Assembly: GCA_026398735.1 (NCBI GenBank)
Contig: JAPLSH010000019.1
Location: 25,304-89,303 of the forward strand
Direction: 5' to 3'
Origin: Pseudomonadota bacterium
Lineage (GTDB): Bacteria; Pseudomonadota; Gammaproteobacteria; Steroidobacterales; Steroidobacteraceae
DNA: 64,000 nt
Position 1 is the stretch's first letter. Each line of letters starts with the position of its first letter. Of the stretch, positions 26,826-35,289 are shown in pieces. A program made the translations under genes and the position numbers. The notes beneath the pieces are model-generated. The model saw only the letters and a list, made by a program, of their open reading frames with translations, was not told the DNA's origin and searched no databases.

Positions 26826-27545
26826 GTGACAAACCCAGCCCAATCCAGCGCCGATCCGGCCGAAATCGCCAAGTTCGACGCCCTCTCCCACCGCTTCTGG
26901 GACGAGAGCGGCGAGTTCAAACCGCTGCACCGCCTCAACCCGGTGCGTGCTGCATGGGTCGCGCAGCATTGCGCTCTCGATGGCAAGCGCGTCCTGGATG
27001 TGGGTTGCGGCGGAGGCCTGCTGGCCGAGGCACTGGCGCGCCGCGGCGCATCGGTAACGGCCATCGACCGCGCACCTGGAATGATCGATGTCGCGCGCCT
27101 GCACGCGGCAGAATCCGGCCTTGCTATCGACTACCGCGTACAAGATGCCGAAGTCTTGCTGGCAGATCCTGCACAGCGCTTTGACGTGGTCTGCTGCATG
27201 GAGATGCTTGAGCACGTAGCTGATCCGGCTTCAATGATCGCTACGCTGGGCGGCCTTCTGGCACCGGGCGGCCAGCTGTTTGTCTCCACCCTCAACCGTA
27301 CTGCCCGCGCCTTTGCCTTGGCCATTGTGGGCGCCGAGTATGTGCTGCGGCTCTTGCCGCGCGGCACTCACACCTACGAGCGCTTCATCAAACCTGCCGA
27401 GCTGGGCCACTGGGCACGCGCGGCAGGCTTGCGACTGGATGATCTAGCCGGCATTGATTACGAGCCGTTCTCGGGACGTGCAAGCCAAACCACCGACGTC
27501 GGCGTCAACTATATGGCCCGTCTGCTACCCCAGGCAGGCTCATGA
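26826..27545 (+). CDS. ubiG: ubiquinone O-methyltransferase UbiG
   Basis: SAM-dependent methyltransferase that performs both O-methylations of ubiquinone synthesis. The 239 residues start at GTG 26826 (MTNPAQSSADPAEIAKFDALSHRFWD), with the family N-terminal E(I/V)xKFxxLAxxWWD pattern. Motif I is VLDVGCGGGLLAEALARRGA, followed by CCMEMLEHVADP. No Shine-Dalgarno sequence precedes the GTG. It is divergent from gyrA and overlaps gph by ATGA, the order known from Pseudomonas (gyrA / ubiG-gph-yciK). Confidence 0.94.
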   Translation: MTNPAQSSADPAEIAKFDALSHRFWDESGEFKPLHRLNPVRAAWVAQHCALDGKRVLDVGCGGGLLAEALARRGASVTAIDRAPGMIDVARLHAAESGLAIDYRVQDAEVLLADPAQRFDVVCCMEMLEHVADPASMIATLGGLLAPGGQLFVSTLNRTARAFALAIVGAEYVLRLLPRGTHTYERFIKPAELGHWARAAGLRLDDLAGIDYEPFSGRASQTTDVGVNYMARLLPQAGS

Positions 27546-28219
27546 CTGCCAGCGCGATTGGCGCGGTGTTGTTTGATCTGGACGGCACGCTGCTCGACAC
27601 CGCGCCCGACATGATCATCTGCCTCAATCAGCTGCGTGCAGAGAACGGGCTTGAGGCCATCGCCTATGACATCGCCCGCACACAGGTTTCGCACGGCTCC
27701 AAGGGCTTGGTCCAGCTTGCCTTCCCGCAGCTTGAAGGTGAGCCGTTTGAGGTGCTGCGCAATCGGTTCCTCGATCTGTACAACGATCGGCTGGCGGTAG
27801 ACACCCGGCTGTTCGACGGCTGCGAGCAGCTACTGGCCACACTTGAAGCCCGCGGCATGCCGTGGGGCATCGTCACCAACAAGCCCGGCTTTCTAGCCAC
27901 GCCGCTGCTGGCCACGTTGGGGTTGGATGTACGGGCCGGTTGTGTTGTGGCCGGCGACACGCTGCCGCAGCGCAAGCCGCATCCGGCGCCGCTATTGCAT
28001 GCGGCAGCACAGCTGGGCATAGAAGCGCCGCGTTGCCTGTATGTGGGCGATGCCCAACGCGATATCCAATCAGCGCGCAGTGCCGGCATGCCGGTGCTGG
28101 TTGCGGCCTATGGCTATCTGGGCCCGGAAGACGACTCGCACAGCTGGGGCTCCGACGGCCACATCGAAACGCCGCTCGATATTCTCAGCTGGCTCAATAC
28201 AGCCAACGCCAACCTCTGA
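27542..28219 (+). CDS. gph: phosphoglycolate phosphatase
   Basis: HAD-superfamily phosphatase that removes 2-phosphoglycolate, a by-product of DNA 3'-end repair. The 225 residues include motif I VLFDLDGTLLDTAPDM, motif II WGIVTNKPG and motif III/IV KPHPAPLLHAA with YVGDAQRDIQSARSAGM. It is placed directly after ubiG with ATGA overlap. The in-operon position supports Gph (MupP-like activity in pseudomonads is also possible, since MupP shares this locus). Confidence 0.9.
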   Translation: MTASAIGAVLFDLDGTLLDTAPDMIICLNQLRAENGLEAIAYDIARTQVSHGSKGLVQLAFPQLEGEPFEVLRNRFLDLYNDRLAVDTRLFDGCEQLLATLEARGMPWGIVTNKPGFLATPLLATLGLDVRAGCVVAGDTLPQRKPHPAPLLHAAAQLGIEAPRCLYVGDAQRDIQSARSAGMPVLVAAYGYLGPEDDSHSWGSDGHIETPLDILSWLNTANANL

Positions 28220-28229
28220 GTTCATTTGC

Positions 28230-28979
28230 ATGATTGATCAGCGTTTCAAGGCCCCTGCAGCCAACCTACTGGCAGGGCGCGTGATCGCCATCACCGGCGC
28301 AGGCGACGGCATCGGCCGTGCGGTAGCCATGGATGCCGCCGCACACGGCGCGCAGGTCATTCTGATCGGCCGCACGTCACGCAAATTAGAGGCAGTACGC
28401 TCCGACATTGTGGCGCTGCACGGCGAACGCGCGTTGATCGCAGTGCTCGACCTGGAAAAAGCACTGGCCGCCGACTACGACCAGTTGGCCGACGCTATTG
28501 CCAGCCAGTACGGACGACTCGACGGCTTGGTGCACTGCGCGGGTATCCTCGGCACGCTTACGCCCATCGAGCAGTACGACGTGCCCACGTGGTGCAAGGT
28601 CATGCATGTCAACGTGACTGCTGCCTTCGTGCTGACTCAAGTGTTATTGCCGCTGCTACGTCAGTCACCGTCAGCCTCGGTGCTCTTCACCTCCAGCGGC
28701 GTGGGCCGCACCGGGCGTGCCTACTGGGGCGCCTATAGCGTCTCGAAATTCGCGATCGAAGGGTTGAGTCAGGTACTGGCCGCAGAAACCAGCGGCAACA
28801 CCAACGTTCGCGTCAACGTGGTCAACCCCGGCGCCGTGCGCACACTGATGCGCCGTCAGGCGTTCCCGTCGGAAAAGCTCGAATCACTGACACTGCCTGC
28901 AGCGGTCACGCCAACTTTTTTGTGGCTGCTGGGCCCGGACTCGCTCGGCATTACCGGCGAGTCACTGGACGCCCAATAA
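28230..28979 (+). CDS. yciK: YciK-family short-chain dehydrogenase
   Basis: SDR oxidoreductase of 249 residues from the ATG at 28230. Motifs are VIAITGAGDGIGRAVAMDAA (cofactor site), the NAG-equivalent HCAGILG, the Ser at TSSGVGRTG and YWGAYSVSKFAIEG (Tyr/Lys). The N-terminal MIDQRFKAPAANLLAGR is typical of YciK. Its substrate is not established. It follows gph by ten bases, a conserved ubiG-gph-yciK arrangement. The ORF-track extension of 63 residues overlaps gph and is not real. Confidence 0.88.
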   Translation: MIDQRFKAPAANLLAGRVIAITGAGDGIGRAVAMDAAAHGAQVILIGRTSRKLEAVRSDIVALHGERALIAVLDLEKALAADYDQLADAIASQYGRLDGLVHCAGILGTLTPIEQYDVPTWCKVMHVNVTAAFVLTQVLLPLLRQSPSASVLFTSSGVGRTGRAYWGAYSVSKFAIEGLSQVLAAETSGNTNVRVNVVNPGAVRTLMRRQAFPSEKLESLTLPAAVTPTFLWLLGPDSLGITGESLDAQ

Positions 28980-28980
28980 C

Positions 28981-29808
28981 TTAAGTGGCAGCGGGCGTCT
29001 CAGGTGGCGCAGGCGGCGCCGGTGGCGGTGCATCAATCGCGTCGCGCAAAGACCGCAGTTCGTAATCTTCCAGCGCTCTGGCCTGACCGCGCGCCATGTT
29101 GCGCTCCAACTGCAGTGAACCAAAGCGCACCCGCAAGATGCGGCTAACGACAGCACCCTGACGCTCGAACAGCGAGCGCAGATCGCGGCCATTGGCACCA
29201 CGAGTCTCAACCAGATACCAACGATTGGCAGCCTCGCCGCCGGCAGGCTCACACGAGAGCAGCTGCAATCGTTCGCCGCTGTCGAGTTCACCCAGCATTG
29301 CCTGCTCGATCTGCTCCGGCATCAGTTCGCCACGTACGCGCAGACTAAAATCCATCTGCAGATTGCGCACGCCCCGTTGCAGAGCAGCAGCCAGTGCACC
29401 ATCAGAGGTCATGACCTCGATGCCGCCGTCCATGCGTGGCATAGGACTGACCGCAATAAATCGTTTGCCATCCCGCCGCGACAAGCGCTCTATCAAGGCG
29501 CCGCGCTCCTCGCCTTCGCGCGGTTCACTGAGCCCTTCACCCGGTGAGCGATTGCACAGAAACGTGGCGCTGCGCACTGTCGAAGCCTGTCTCACCAAGC
29601 GACCGTCAAGCTTGACTTGGTCGTTGCCAGCGGCACGACTGCCCAACTCGGCCACGTCGCCATTGATGGTGACTCTGCCCTGGCGGATCCACTCCTCGGC
29701 TTCGCGGCGCGAACCCAAGCCTGCTCGCGCCAGAATTTTCTGTACGCGCTCAGTCTCCGCAACTGGCGCAGCGGGCGGCGCACTGCGCCCAGTGTTGGAC
29801 CGCTTCAG
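28981..29808 (-). CDS. RluB/RsuA-like pseudouridine synthase with atypical start and catalytic motif
   Basis: Probable 23S rRNA pseudouridine synthase of the RsuA/RluB family. The S4 domain reads VQKILARAGLGSRREAEEWI, whose first half lies upstream of the TTG start in the ORF track. No ATG, GTG or TTG exists further up in this frame. CTG at 29808 (overlapping the scpB stop as CTGA) is my best start and gives 275 residues. The catalytic motif, normally GRLD..(S/T)xGLLLLTNDG, reads PRMDGGIEVMTSDG, so the Asp is kept but the surroundings are changed. The C-terminal end VSRILRVRFGSLQLERNMARG is normal for the family. The tail is Pro/Ala-rich. It follows scpB, the usual position of rluB. Confidence 0.75.
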   Translation of the reverse strand: MKRSNTGRSAPPAAPVAETERVQKILARAGLGSRREAEEWIRQGRVTINGDVAELGSRAAGNDQVKLDGRLVRQASTVRSATFLCNRSPGEGLSEPREGEERGALIERLSRRDGKRFIAVSPMPRMDGGIEVMTSDGALAAALQRGVRNLQMDFSLRVRGELMPEQIEQAMLGELDSGERLQLLSCEPAGGEAANRWYLVETRGANGRDLRSLFERQGAVVSRILRVRFGSLQLERNMARGQARALEDYELRSLRDAIDAPPPAPPAPPETPAAT

Positions 29809-30554
29809 GTGCCTTCCCCCGCAACCACTGCGGGCGCAGGTTCTGCCTCTGAATCAAGCTCTGGCTCGACGGCCGGCTCAGCCGCGGCCTCAGCCGCAGC
29901 CTCAGCCATTGACTCGGCCGTTGCGTCGGGAGCAGCCAGCATGGGCACCGGCGTCGTGCCCACTGGAATCTCGGCAACTTCATGTTCACCGAGCGGTTCG
30001 GGCAGTGACAATTGCGGATCCAGTTCACTGAGCGCTTTGACCTCTGCCAACGGCGGCAACTGGCCGATGCTCTTGAGACCGAAGTAGTCGAGGAATTCGC
30101 GCGTCGTGCCCAGCAACTCCGGGTGGCCCGGCAGATCGCGATGACCCACTACTCGGATCCAACCGCGCTCCAGCAGCGTGCGAATGATGTTGGGATTGAC
30201 GGCCACGCCACGTACCGCCTCGATCTCGGCGCGAGTCAACGGCTGACGATAGGCAATCAGTGCCAGTGTCTCCAGCAGCGCACGCGAATACTTGACCGGC
30301 CGTTCGGGCCACAGGCGCGACACCTCGGCCGCCAACTCACGCCGCACCTGAATTCGAAAGCCCGACGCCGTCTCGCGCACCTCGATGCCACGCCCCTCAT
30401 AGTGCGTCGCAAGTTCGGCAAGCGTCTGTCGCAAAGCCTCGGGCGTCGGACGATCCAGTGCATCGAACACTGTCAGCAGCTCCTGCACCGTCAGGCTACG
30501 GCCGGCAGCAAGCAGCGCCGCTTCGACCAGGTTACGCGTATGGACCTCGCTCAT
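29805..30554 (-). CDS. scpB: segregation and condensation protein B
   Basis: Winged-helix kleisin-interacting subunit of the Smc-ScpAB condensin. The conserved core covers residues about 1-180 (VEAALLAAGRSLTVQELL, PVKYSRALLETLALIAYRQPLTRAEIEAVRG and LLERGWIRVVGHRDLPGHPELL). An acidic, Ala/Glu-rich tail of roughly 65 residues follows and is probably disordered. The 249 residues overlap scpA by ATGA. Smc itself is encoded at 38.3-41.8 kb, so the complete condensin is in this window. Confidence 0.94.
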   Translation of the reverse strand: MSEVHTRNLVEAALLAAGRSLTVQELLTVFDALDRPTPEALRQTLAELATHYEGRGIEVRETASGFRIQVRRELAAEVSRLWPERPVKYSRALLETLALIAYRQPLTRAEIEAVRGVAVNPNIIRTLLERGWIRVVGHRDLPGHPELLGTTREFLDYFGLKSIGQLPPLAEVKALSELDPQLSLPEPLGEHEVAEIPVGTTPVPMLAAPDATAESMAEAAAEAAAEPAVEPELDSEAEPAPAVVAGEGT

Positions 30555-31594
30555 GGGGCAGTCTCCGGCGCCGTCTCGGCGCCCTCTGTGGCAGCAGGTG
30601 CCGACTCGGCACCGTCAATGTCTTCGGAATCATCTGTGTCGTCTTCAACCAAGGCCGGCTGCGATAGAGCCAGCATGGCTTCATCTTGCGCCAGCTGCGC
30701 GGACTGCTCGGGATCAAGCTCGCCCTCAATCGTGTGGGGCAATACAGCCCTGCCCTTGCGCACATGCAGGGAGGAGAACTGCTCGGCCTGCACAATGGCA
30801 ATCAGACCCTCACGCACCAGTTCCAGCAGCGCCATGAACGTAACCACCACGCCCATGCGACCTTCCTGCGGATGGAACAGCGCGCTGAACTCCACAAAGT
30901 GGGTGCCATCGAGCCGCGTGAGGATATGCGACATGCGCTCGCGCACCGACAAACGTTCCCGTCTGATGTGGTGATGGGCAAACAGCTCCGAGCGCACCAC
31001 CACTTCACGAAATGCCAAGAGCATTTCCAGCAACGTCACTTCCGGCAGCAAGCGACCGACGCGTCGCTCATCAAAGCCCGCATTGGCCACCCAATGGTCG
31101 CGATCCAATCGAGGCATCTCATCGATGCTCTCGGCAGCGCGTTTAAAGCGCTCGTATTCCTGCAGTCTGCGCACCAACTCGGCACGCGGATCTTCTTCGA
31201 TACCCTGCGCCGGATCGGTGGCGCGCGGCAGCAGCATGCGCGACTTGATCTCCGCCAAGGTCGCCGCCATCACCAGATACTCGCCTGCTAACTCCAACTG
31301 CATCTCCGTCATCACTTCGATATAACGCGTGTACTGACGCGTGATCTCGGCGATGGGAATGTCGAGAATATCCAGGTTCTGACGACGGATGAGATACAGC
31401 AGCAGATCAAGCGGTCCCTCGAAAGCATCAAGGAACACTTCCAATGCCTGCGGCGGGATGTACAGATCGCGCGGCATCTCGGTCAGCGGCTCGCCCAGCA
31501 CCATTGCAAAGGGCATTTCGACCTGACCTAAAGACGCCGCGGTTTCCGGCAGCGCCAACTCTGACTGCTGCGTATCGATAACTACCGTATTCAT
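30551..31594 (-). CDS. scpA: segregation and condensation protein A (kleisin)
   Basis: Kleisin bridging the Smc heads. It is 347 residues, longer than the usual 250-300 because of an N-terminal extension of about 45 residues and an acidic C-terminal tail. The conserved part begins VFLDAFEGPLDLLLYLIRRQNLDILDIPIAEITRQY and continues YLVMAATLAEIKSRMLLP. The C-terminal winged helix is VVVTFMALLELVREGLIAIVQ. It overlaps trpS (ATGA) and scpB. Confidence 0.94.
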   Translation of the reverse strand: MNTVVIDTQQSELALPETAASLGQVEMPFAMVLGEPLTEMPRDLYIPPQALEVFLDAFEGPLDLLLYLIRRQNLDILDIPIAEITRQYTRYIEVMTEMQLELAGEYLVMAATLAEIKSRMLLPRATDPAQGIEEDPRAELVRRLQEYERFKRAAESIDEMPRLDRDHWVANAGFDERRVGRLLPEVTLLEMLLAFREVVVRSELFAHHHIRRERLSVRERMSHILTRLDGTHFVEFSALFHPQEGRMGVVVTFMALLELVREGLIAIVQAEQFSSLHVRKGRAVLPHTIEGELDPEQSAQLAQDEAMLALSQPALVEDDTDDSEDIDGAESAPAATEGAETAPETAP

Positions 31595-32802
31595 GCCGGT
31601 GCCTGCAGATTCATGACTCGCCGCACCTCATCCATCGTTTGGGCAGCCGCTTCGCGGGCCCGCACTGCACCCTCGCGCAGCACTTCGGTAACCAGACCCG
31701 CATCCTGCTGAAACGGTTTGGCGCGCGCCTGCATGCCTTCAGCTTCAGCAACAACGCGATCGATCAGTGGCTGTTTGCACTCCAGACAGCCGATGCCAGC
31801 GGACCGGCAACCCTGCTGTACCCAATCGCGAGTGGCTTGATCCGAGTACACACCATGCAAGTCATAGACAGGACATTTGGCCGGATCGCCTGCATCGGTG
31901 CGGCGCTGACGCGCCGGATCGGTCTGCATGGTGCGCAGCTTCTTAGCAACCGAATCGGGGGCTTCGCGCAAACCAATGGTGTTGCCATAGGACTTGGACA
32001 TCTTGCGACCATCCAGACCAGGCACCTTAGGCGTAGGGGTCAGCAACACCTGCGGTTCAGGCAGAATGCTCGCGCACAAGCCATCGAGGTAACCCAACAG
32101 CACACGCCGCTCGGCATCGCCCAGCGTAGCCTGCTGCAACACCGCACGCGCCTGCTCGCCGGCCTGGCTGTCGCCCTCCTGCTGCCAACGCTTGCGCGCC
32201 TTGGCATACACGCCAGCATCAGAGCCTAGTAACCGTACTGCCACCTCTGCGCGCTTGGCAAAGTCAGGCGAACTGCCGAACAGGTGATTAAATCGACGCG
32301 CGATCTCACGAGTAATCTCAACGTGCGCCACCTGATCTTCACCGACAGGCACATAGTCCGGTCGGTACAGCAGGATATCGGCGCTTTGCAGCAGCGGATA
32401 ACCCAAGAAGCCATAGGTAGCCAAGTCGCGCTCTTTAAGCTGCGCCTGCTGATCTTTATAGGTGGGCACACGTTCCAACCAACCCAGCGGCGTGATCATC
32501 GACAGCAACAGATGCAACTCGGCGTGCTCGGGCACCTGAGACTGCACGAACACTGTCGACACCGCAGGATCGATCCCCGCAGCCAACCAATCGATCACCA
32601 TCTCGCGGATGTGTGTTTGCAGCTGCGAGGTGTCCTCATAGCCAGTAGTCAATGCATGCCAATCGGCTATGAAGAAGAACGCGTCATGGCTTTGCTGCAG
32701 CGCGACCCAGTTGCGCAGGGCACCGTGATAGTTGCCCAAGTGCAGTTGGCCGGTGGGCCGCATGCCGGACAGAACTCGCCGGCGCTGAGGGGTGGAATTC
32801 AT
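31591..32802 (-). CDS. trpS: tryptophan--tRNA ligase
   Basis: Class I synthetase charging tRNA-Trp. The 403 residues from ATG 32802 contain SGMRPTGQLHLGNYHGALRNW (the HIGH-equivalent), GEDQVAHVEITREIARRFN and the KMSKS loop DGRKMSKSYGNTI. The larger size relative to E. coli TrpS (334) comes from an insertion around residues 210-270 (KARKRWQQEGDSQAGEQARAVL), seen also in Pseudomonas-type enzymes. An earlier ATG at 32814 overlaps the candidate TATAAT box. No Shine-Dalgarno sequence precedes either start. Confidence 0.94.
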   Translation of the reverse strand: MNSTPQRRRVLSGMRPTGQLHLGNYHGALRNWVALQQSHDAFFFIADWHALTTGYEDTSQLQTHIREMVIDWLAAGIDPAVSTVFVQSQVPEHAELHLLLSMITPLGWLERVPTYKDQQAQLKERDLATYGFLGYPLLQSADILLYRPDYVPVGEDQVAHVEITREIARRFNHLFGSSPDFAKRAEVAVRLLGSDAGVYAKARKRWQQEGDSQAGEQARAVLQQATLGDAERRVLLGYLDGLCASILPEPQVLLTPTPKVPGLDGRKMSKSYGNTIGLREAPDSVAKKLRTMQTDPARQRRTDAGDPAKCPVYDLHGVYSDQATRDWVQQGCRSAGIGCLECKQPLIDRVVAEAEGMQARAKPFQQDAGLVTEVLREGAVRAREAAAQTMDEVRRVMNLQAPA

Positions 32803-32812
32803 GGTGGGCGGC

Positions 32813-32818
32813 ATTATA
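32813..32818 (-). promoter_or_regulatory. candidate -10 box immediately upstream of trpS
   Basis: TATAAT on the minus strand, ten bases before the trpS ATG. If used, the transcript would carry only a few leader bases. No convincing -35 box was seen. Confidence 0.35.
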
Positions 32819-32822
32819 CGGG

Positions 32823-33443
32823 TCAGATGAAGGGCGCGAGGTCGCCGCGTCCCTCACGCACCACCACCGGCGGTGAAACACTAAGATCCACAACGGTAGT
32901 AGGTTGGATGCCACAGCTGCCGGCATCCAGCACCACGTCCAGCCGCCGGTCTAACCGCTCGCGAATCTCGGCGCCATCGTTGAGTGGCAAGTCGTCACCG
33001 GGCATCTGCAGCGTGGAGCTCATCAGCGGCTCGCCCAATTCCTGCAGCAGCAGGCGCGGCACGGGATGATCGGGCACGCGGATACCGATGGTGCGGCGCT
33101 TGGGGTGCTGCAGCATGCGCGGGGTTTCGCGCGTGGCTTCAAGCAAAAAGGTATAGGGGCCGGGTGTGCAGGCCTTGAGGAGGCGAAACTGCCAGGTGTC
33201 GACCCGTGCATACCGGGCAATCTCGCTCAGATCCCGACAGACCAACGTGAAGTGGTGGTTTTTGTCGGCCTGGCGGATGGTCCTCACCCGTTCCAAGGCC
33301 TCTTTGTCGCCCACCCGGCAGCCCAGCGCATAACAGGAGTCGGTCGGATAGGCGATCACGCCACCGTTGCGCACGCTATCCACTGCCAGTCGCACCAGCC
33401 GCGCCTGCGGGTTATCGGGGTGGATGTCGAGGTACTGAGTCAC
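32823..33443 (-). CDS. yciO: YciO-family (Sua5/YrdC) threonylcarbamoyl-AMP synthase-like protein
   Basis: YrdC-fold protein of 206 residues from the GTG at 33443. It matches YciO rather than TsaC: QYLDIHPDNPQARLVRLAV at the start, YPTDSCYALGCRVGDKEA, CTPGPYTFLLEAT, RRTIGIRVPDHPV and the end PTTVVDLSVSPPVVVREG. YciO is related to the tRNA t6A enzyme TsaC, but its physiological role is less certain. It is divergent from yciB and 20 bases upstream of trpS. Confidence 0.9.
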   Translation of the reverse strand: MTQYLDIHPDNPQARLVRLAVDSVRNGGVIAYPTDSCYALGCRVGDKEALERVRTIRQADKNHHFTLVCRDLSEIARYARVDTWQFRLLKACTPGPYTFLLEATRETPRMLQHPKRRTIGIRVPDHPVPRLLLQELGEPLMSSTLQMPGDDLPLNDGAEIRERLDRRLDVVLDAGSCGIQPTTVVDLSVSPPVVVREGRGDLAPFI

Positions 33444-33487
33444 CGCGCTATGATACGCGACCGCCACGGCGCCCACGGCACCTCACC

Positions 33488-34051
33488 ATGACTGCGTTGC
33501 TCGAACTTGTGCCGCTGCTGATCAGCATCGGCGCCTATTTTTACCAAGGCCGCGATATCTACGTCGCCACCGCCACCTTGATGGTCAGCATGACGTTGAT
33601 GCTGCCCGTGATCTGGGTGGCCGGGCGTAGCCTGCCCAAGATGTACCTGCTCAGCACGGTGCTGGTGCTGGTCTTCGGCACGGCCACACTGGTGCTGCAC
33701 GACCCGCTCTTCATCAAATGGAAACCGACCCTGTTTCTGTGGATGGTAGGCATCGCCTTTCTGATCAGCGGCTTCGTCGGCCAGCAGCCGCTGGCCCAGC
33801 GACTCATGCAACCTGCCCTGCCCGACTTGCAGCTGCCGCGCGCAGCCTGGCTGCGCGTCAATCACCTGTGGGTGGTGTTCTATGCGGTCTGCGGACTTGC
33901 CAACATCATTGCTGCGCTGCGGCTGCCAGAGGCACTGTGGTTCTCCTGGCATGGGTTGGCCTTGGGCCTGGCCAGTATGCTGTTTATTCTGGCTCAGGCT
34001 TACTGGCTAGGCAGGCGAGCTGGGCCACCCGCTGCGGCCAACGACCCATGA
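33488..34051 (+). CDS. yciB: septation protein A / YciB-family inner membrane protein
   Basis: Polytopic membrane protein of 187 residues with about five hydrophobic segments. It begins LLELVPLLISIGAYFYQGRDIYVATA and contains LFGTATL-like and PTLFLWMVGIAFLISGFVGQ stretches, matching IspZ/YciB. Family members affect cell-envelope integrity and septation. Its stop overlaps the bolA-like start by ATGA. The yciO/yciB neighbourhood is conserved in gammaproteobacteria. Confidence 0.88.
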   Translation: MTALLELVPLLISIGAYFYQGRDIYVATATLMVSMTLMLPVIWVAGRSLPKMYLLSTVLVLVFGTATLVLHDPLFIKWKPTLFLWMVGIAFLISGFVGQQPLAQRLMQPALPDLQLPRAAWLRVNHLWVVFYAVCGLANIIAALRLPEALWFSWHGLALGLASMLFILAQAYWLGRRAGPPAAANDP

Positions 34052-34323
34052 CCACCACTTCGGTCATAGAGCAGTTGCGAGGCCGACTGCAGCAGGCCCT
34101 GCAACCTACAGAGCTGATCATCGACGACGAAAGTGCAGCGCATCTGGGGCATGCCGGCGCCCGCGAAGGTGGGCACTATGCCGTGCGAGTGGTGTCAGAT
34201 CACTTTGCCGGACTGGCGCCACTAGCACGTCATCGCTTGGTCTATTCGGCTGCCGGCGACCTGCTGCACAATGGCATTCACGCGCTGCGCATAGACGCCG
34301 TAGTACCCATTAAATCACCTTAA
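34048..34323 (+). CDS. BolA-family protein
   Basis: Small protein of 91 residues with the BolA fold: IEQLRGRLQQALQPTELIIDDESAAHLGHAGAREGGHY, then F.GL.PLARHRLVY and the terminal IHALRIDAV. BolA proteins bind [2Fe-2S] clusters together with monothiol glutaredoxins. The H in RHRLVY is the conserved cluster ligand. It is not in the ORF track under its own start; the ATG at 34048 overlaps the yciB stop. The ppiC-type gene follows after 17 bases. Confidence 0.9.
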   Translation: MTTTSVIEQLRGRLQQALQPTELIIDDESAAHLGHAGAREGGHYAVRVVSDHFAGLAPLARHRLVYSAAGDLLHNGIHALRIDAVVPIKSP

Positions 34324-34340
34324 TAAGTACCCATAAAGTC

Positions 34341-35159
34341 ATGAAAATAAAGATTTTAATTTCCGCACTAGTGCTCGCAGCGACCGTTAGCGCCTGCTCC
34401 AAGCAAGGCGCTGATAAGGCTGCAGATACCAGCGCCGAGCCGGTTGCCGTGGTCAATGGCAAGTCGATCACCCGCAATACCTTCGAGTACTACGTAAAGG
34501 GCGTCACCGGCAAACCCATTGCCGAGGCCACTGCCGAACAGCAGCAGCAACTGCTCGACACCTTGGTGCGCGGCATGCTGGTCGCGGACAAGGCCGAAAA
34601 AGACGGTCTGAACAAAGCCGGCGAAACGCAGGCCATGCTCGACCTGACCCGCCTCAATGTCCTGCAGCAGGCGGCCTCACAAGCCTTCCTTAAAGACCGC
34701 AAGACCACCGACGAAGAACTGCGGGCCGAATACGACTCGCAGCTGGCCAATGTGCCCAAGAGTGAATACCACGCGCGTCACATCCTGGTCGCCACTGAAG
34801 AGCGCGCCAAGAAACTGATCAGCGACCTGGAAAAAGGCGCTCGGTTTGAAGAGCTGGCCAAGAAAGAGTCCATGGATCCGTCTAAGACCAACGGCGGCGA
34901 TCTGGGCTGGTTCACGCCCGACCGCATGGTGCCGGCGTTTTCAGCAGCCGTAGAGGGCTTGACCAAAGGCACCTACACCAAGGCACCGGTTCAGACTCAA
35001 TACGGCTGGCACATCATTCGTCTGGATGAAACCCGCGCCGTTGCCGCACCGCCCTTCGACAGCGTCAAAGACCGCTTGGTACAAATTGTCGAGGCCAAGA
35101 AGTTCAAGGCCTACGCCGATGACTTGGTGAAGGGCGCCAAGGTAGAGAAGAAACTCTGA
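34341..35159 (+). CDS. parvulin-type peptidyl-prolyl isomerase lipoprotein
   Basis: Periplasmic foldase of 272 residues. A lipoprotein signal (ISALVLAATVSACSKQ, lipobox VSAC) suggests membrane anchoring. A SurA-like N-terminal helical region (residues about 35-135) precedes one parvulin domain (about 139-235) with HARHILVATEE, GGDLGWFTPDRMVPAF and TQYGWHIIRLDE. The layout resembles PrsA/PpiC-type chaperones. It is third in the yciB-bolA-ppiC transcript. Confidence 0.9.
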   Translation: MKIKILISALVLAATVSACSKQGADKAADTSAEPVAVVNGKSITRNTFEYYVKGVTGKPIAEATAEQQQQLLDTLVRGMLVADKAEKDGLNKAGETQAMLDLTRLNVLQQAASQAFLKDRKTTDEELRAEYDSQLANVPKSEYHARHILVATEERAKKLISDLEKGARFEELAKKESMDPSKTNGGDLGWFTPDRMVPAFSAAVEGLTKGTYTKAPVQTQYGWHIIRLDETRAVAAPPFDSVKDRLVQIVEAKKFKAYADDLVKGAKVEKKL

Positions 35160-35170
35160 TTGATTGCTCG

Positions 35171-35243
35171 TCCCAACCCGATGTAGGAAACCCCTTACAT
35201 CAGGTTGGGATGATGTCTGATTAAGACAGGGCCTGACTGTCTT
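35171..35243 (+). promoter_or_regulatory. two consecutive stem-loops between ppiC-type gene and Fis-type gene
   Basis: First hairpin 35171-35210: TCCCAACC..GATGTA.GG pairs with CC.TACATC..GGTTGGGA, about 15 paired bases around a five-base loop. Second hairpin 35223-35243: AAGACAG, seven-base loop, CTGTCTT. Neither is followed by a U-run. They may end the ppiC transcript or structure the leader of the Fis-type gene. Confidence 0.55.
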
Positions 35244-35289
35244 CACACTGCGTCGCTAGCCCAGCACCTCTGGGGCAACGGGACGCAGC

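Noticed and set aside
28981-29808. rluB-like gene as a pseudogene
   Set aside because: The frame is intact over the S4 and catalytic domains and keeps the catalytic Asp; only the start and motif surroundings are unusual.
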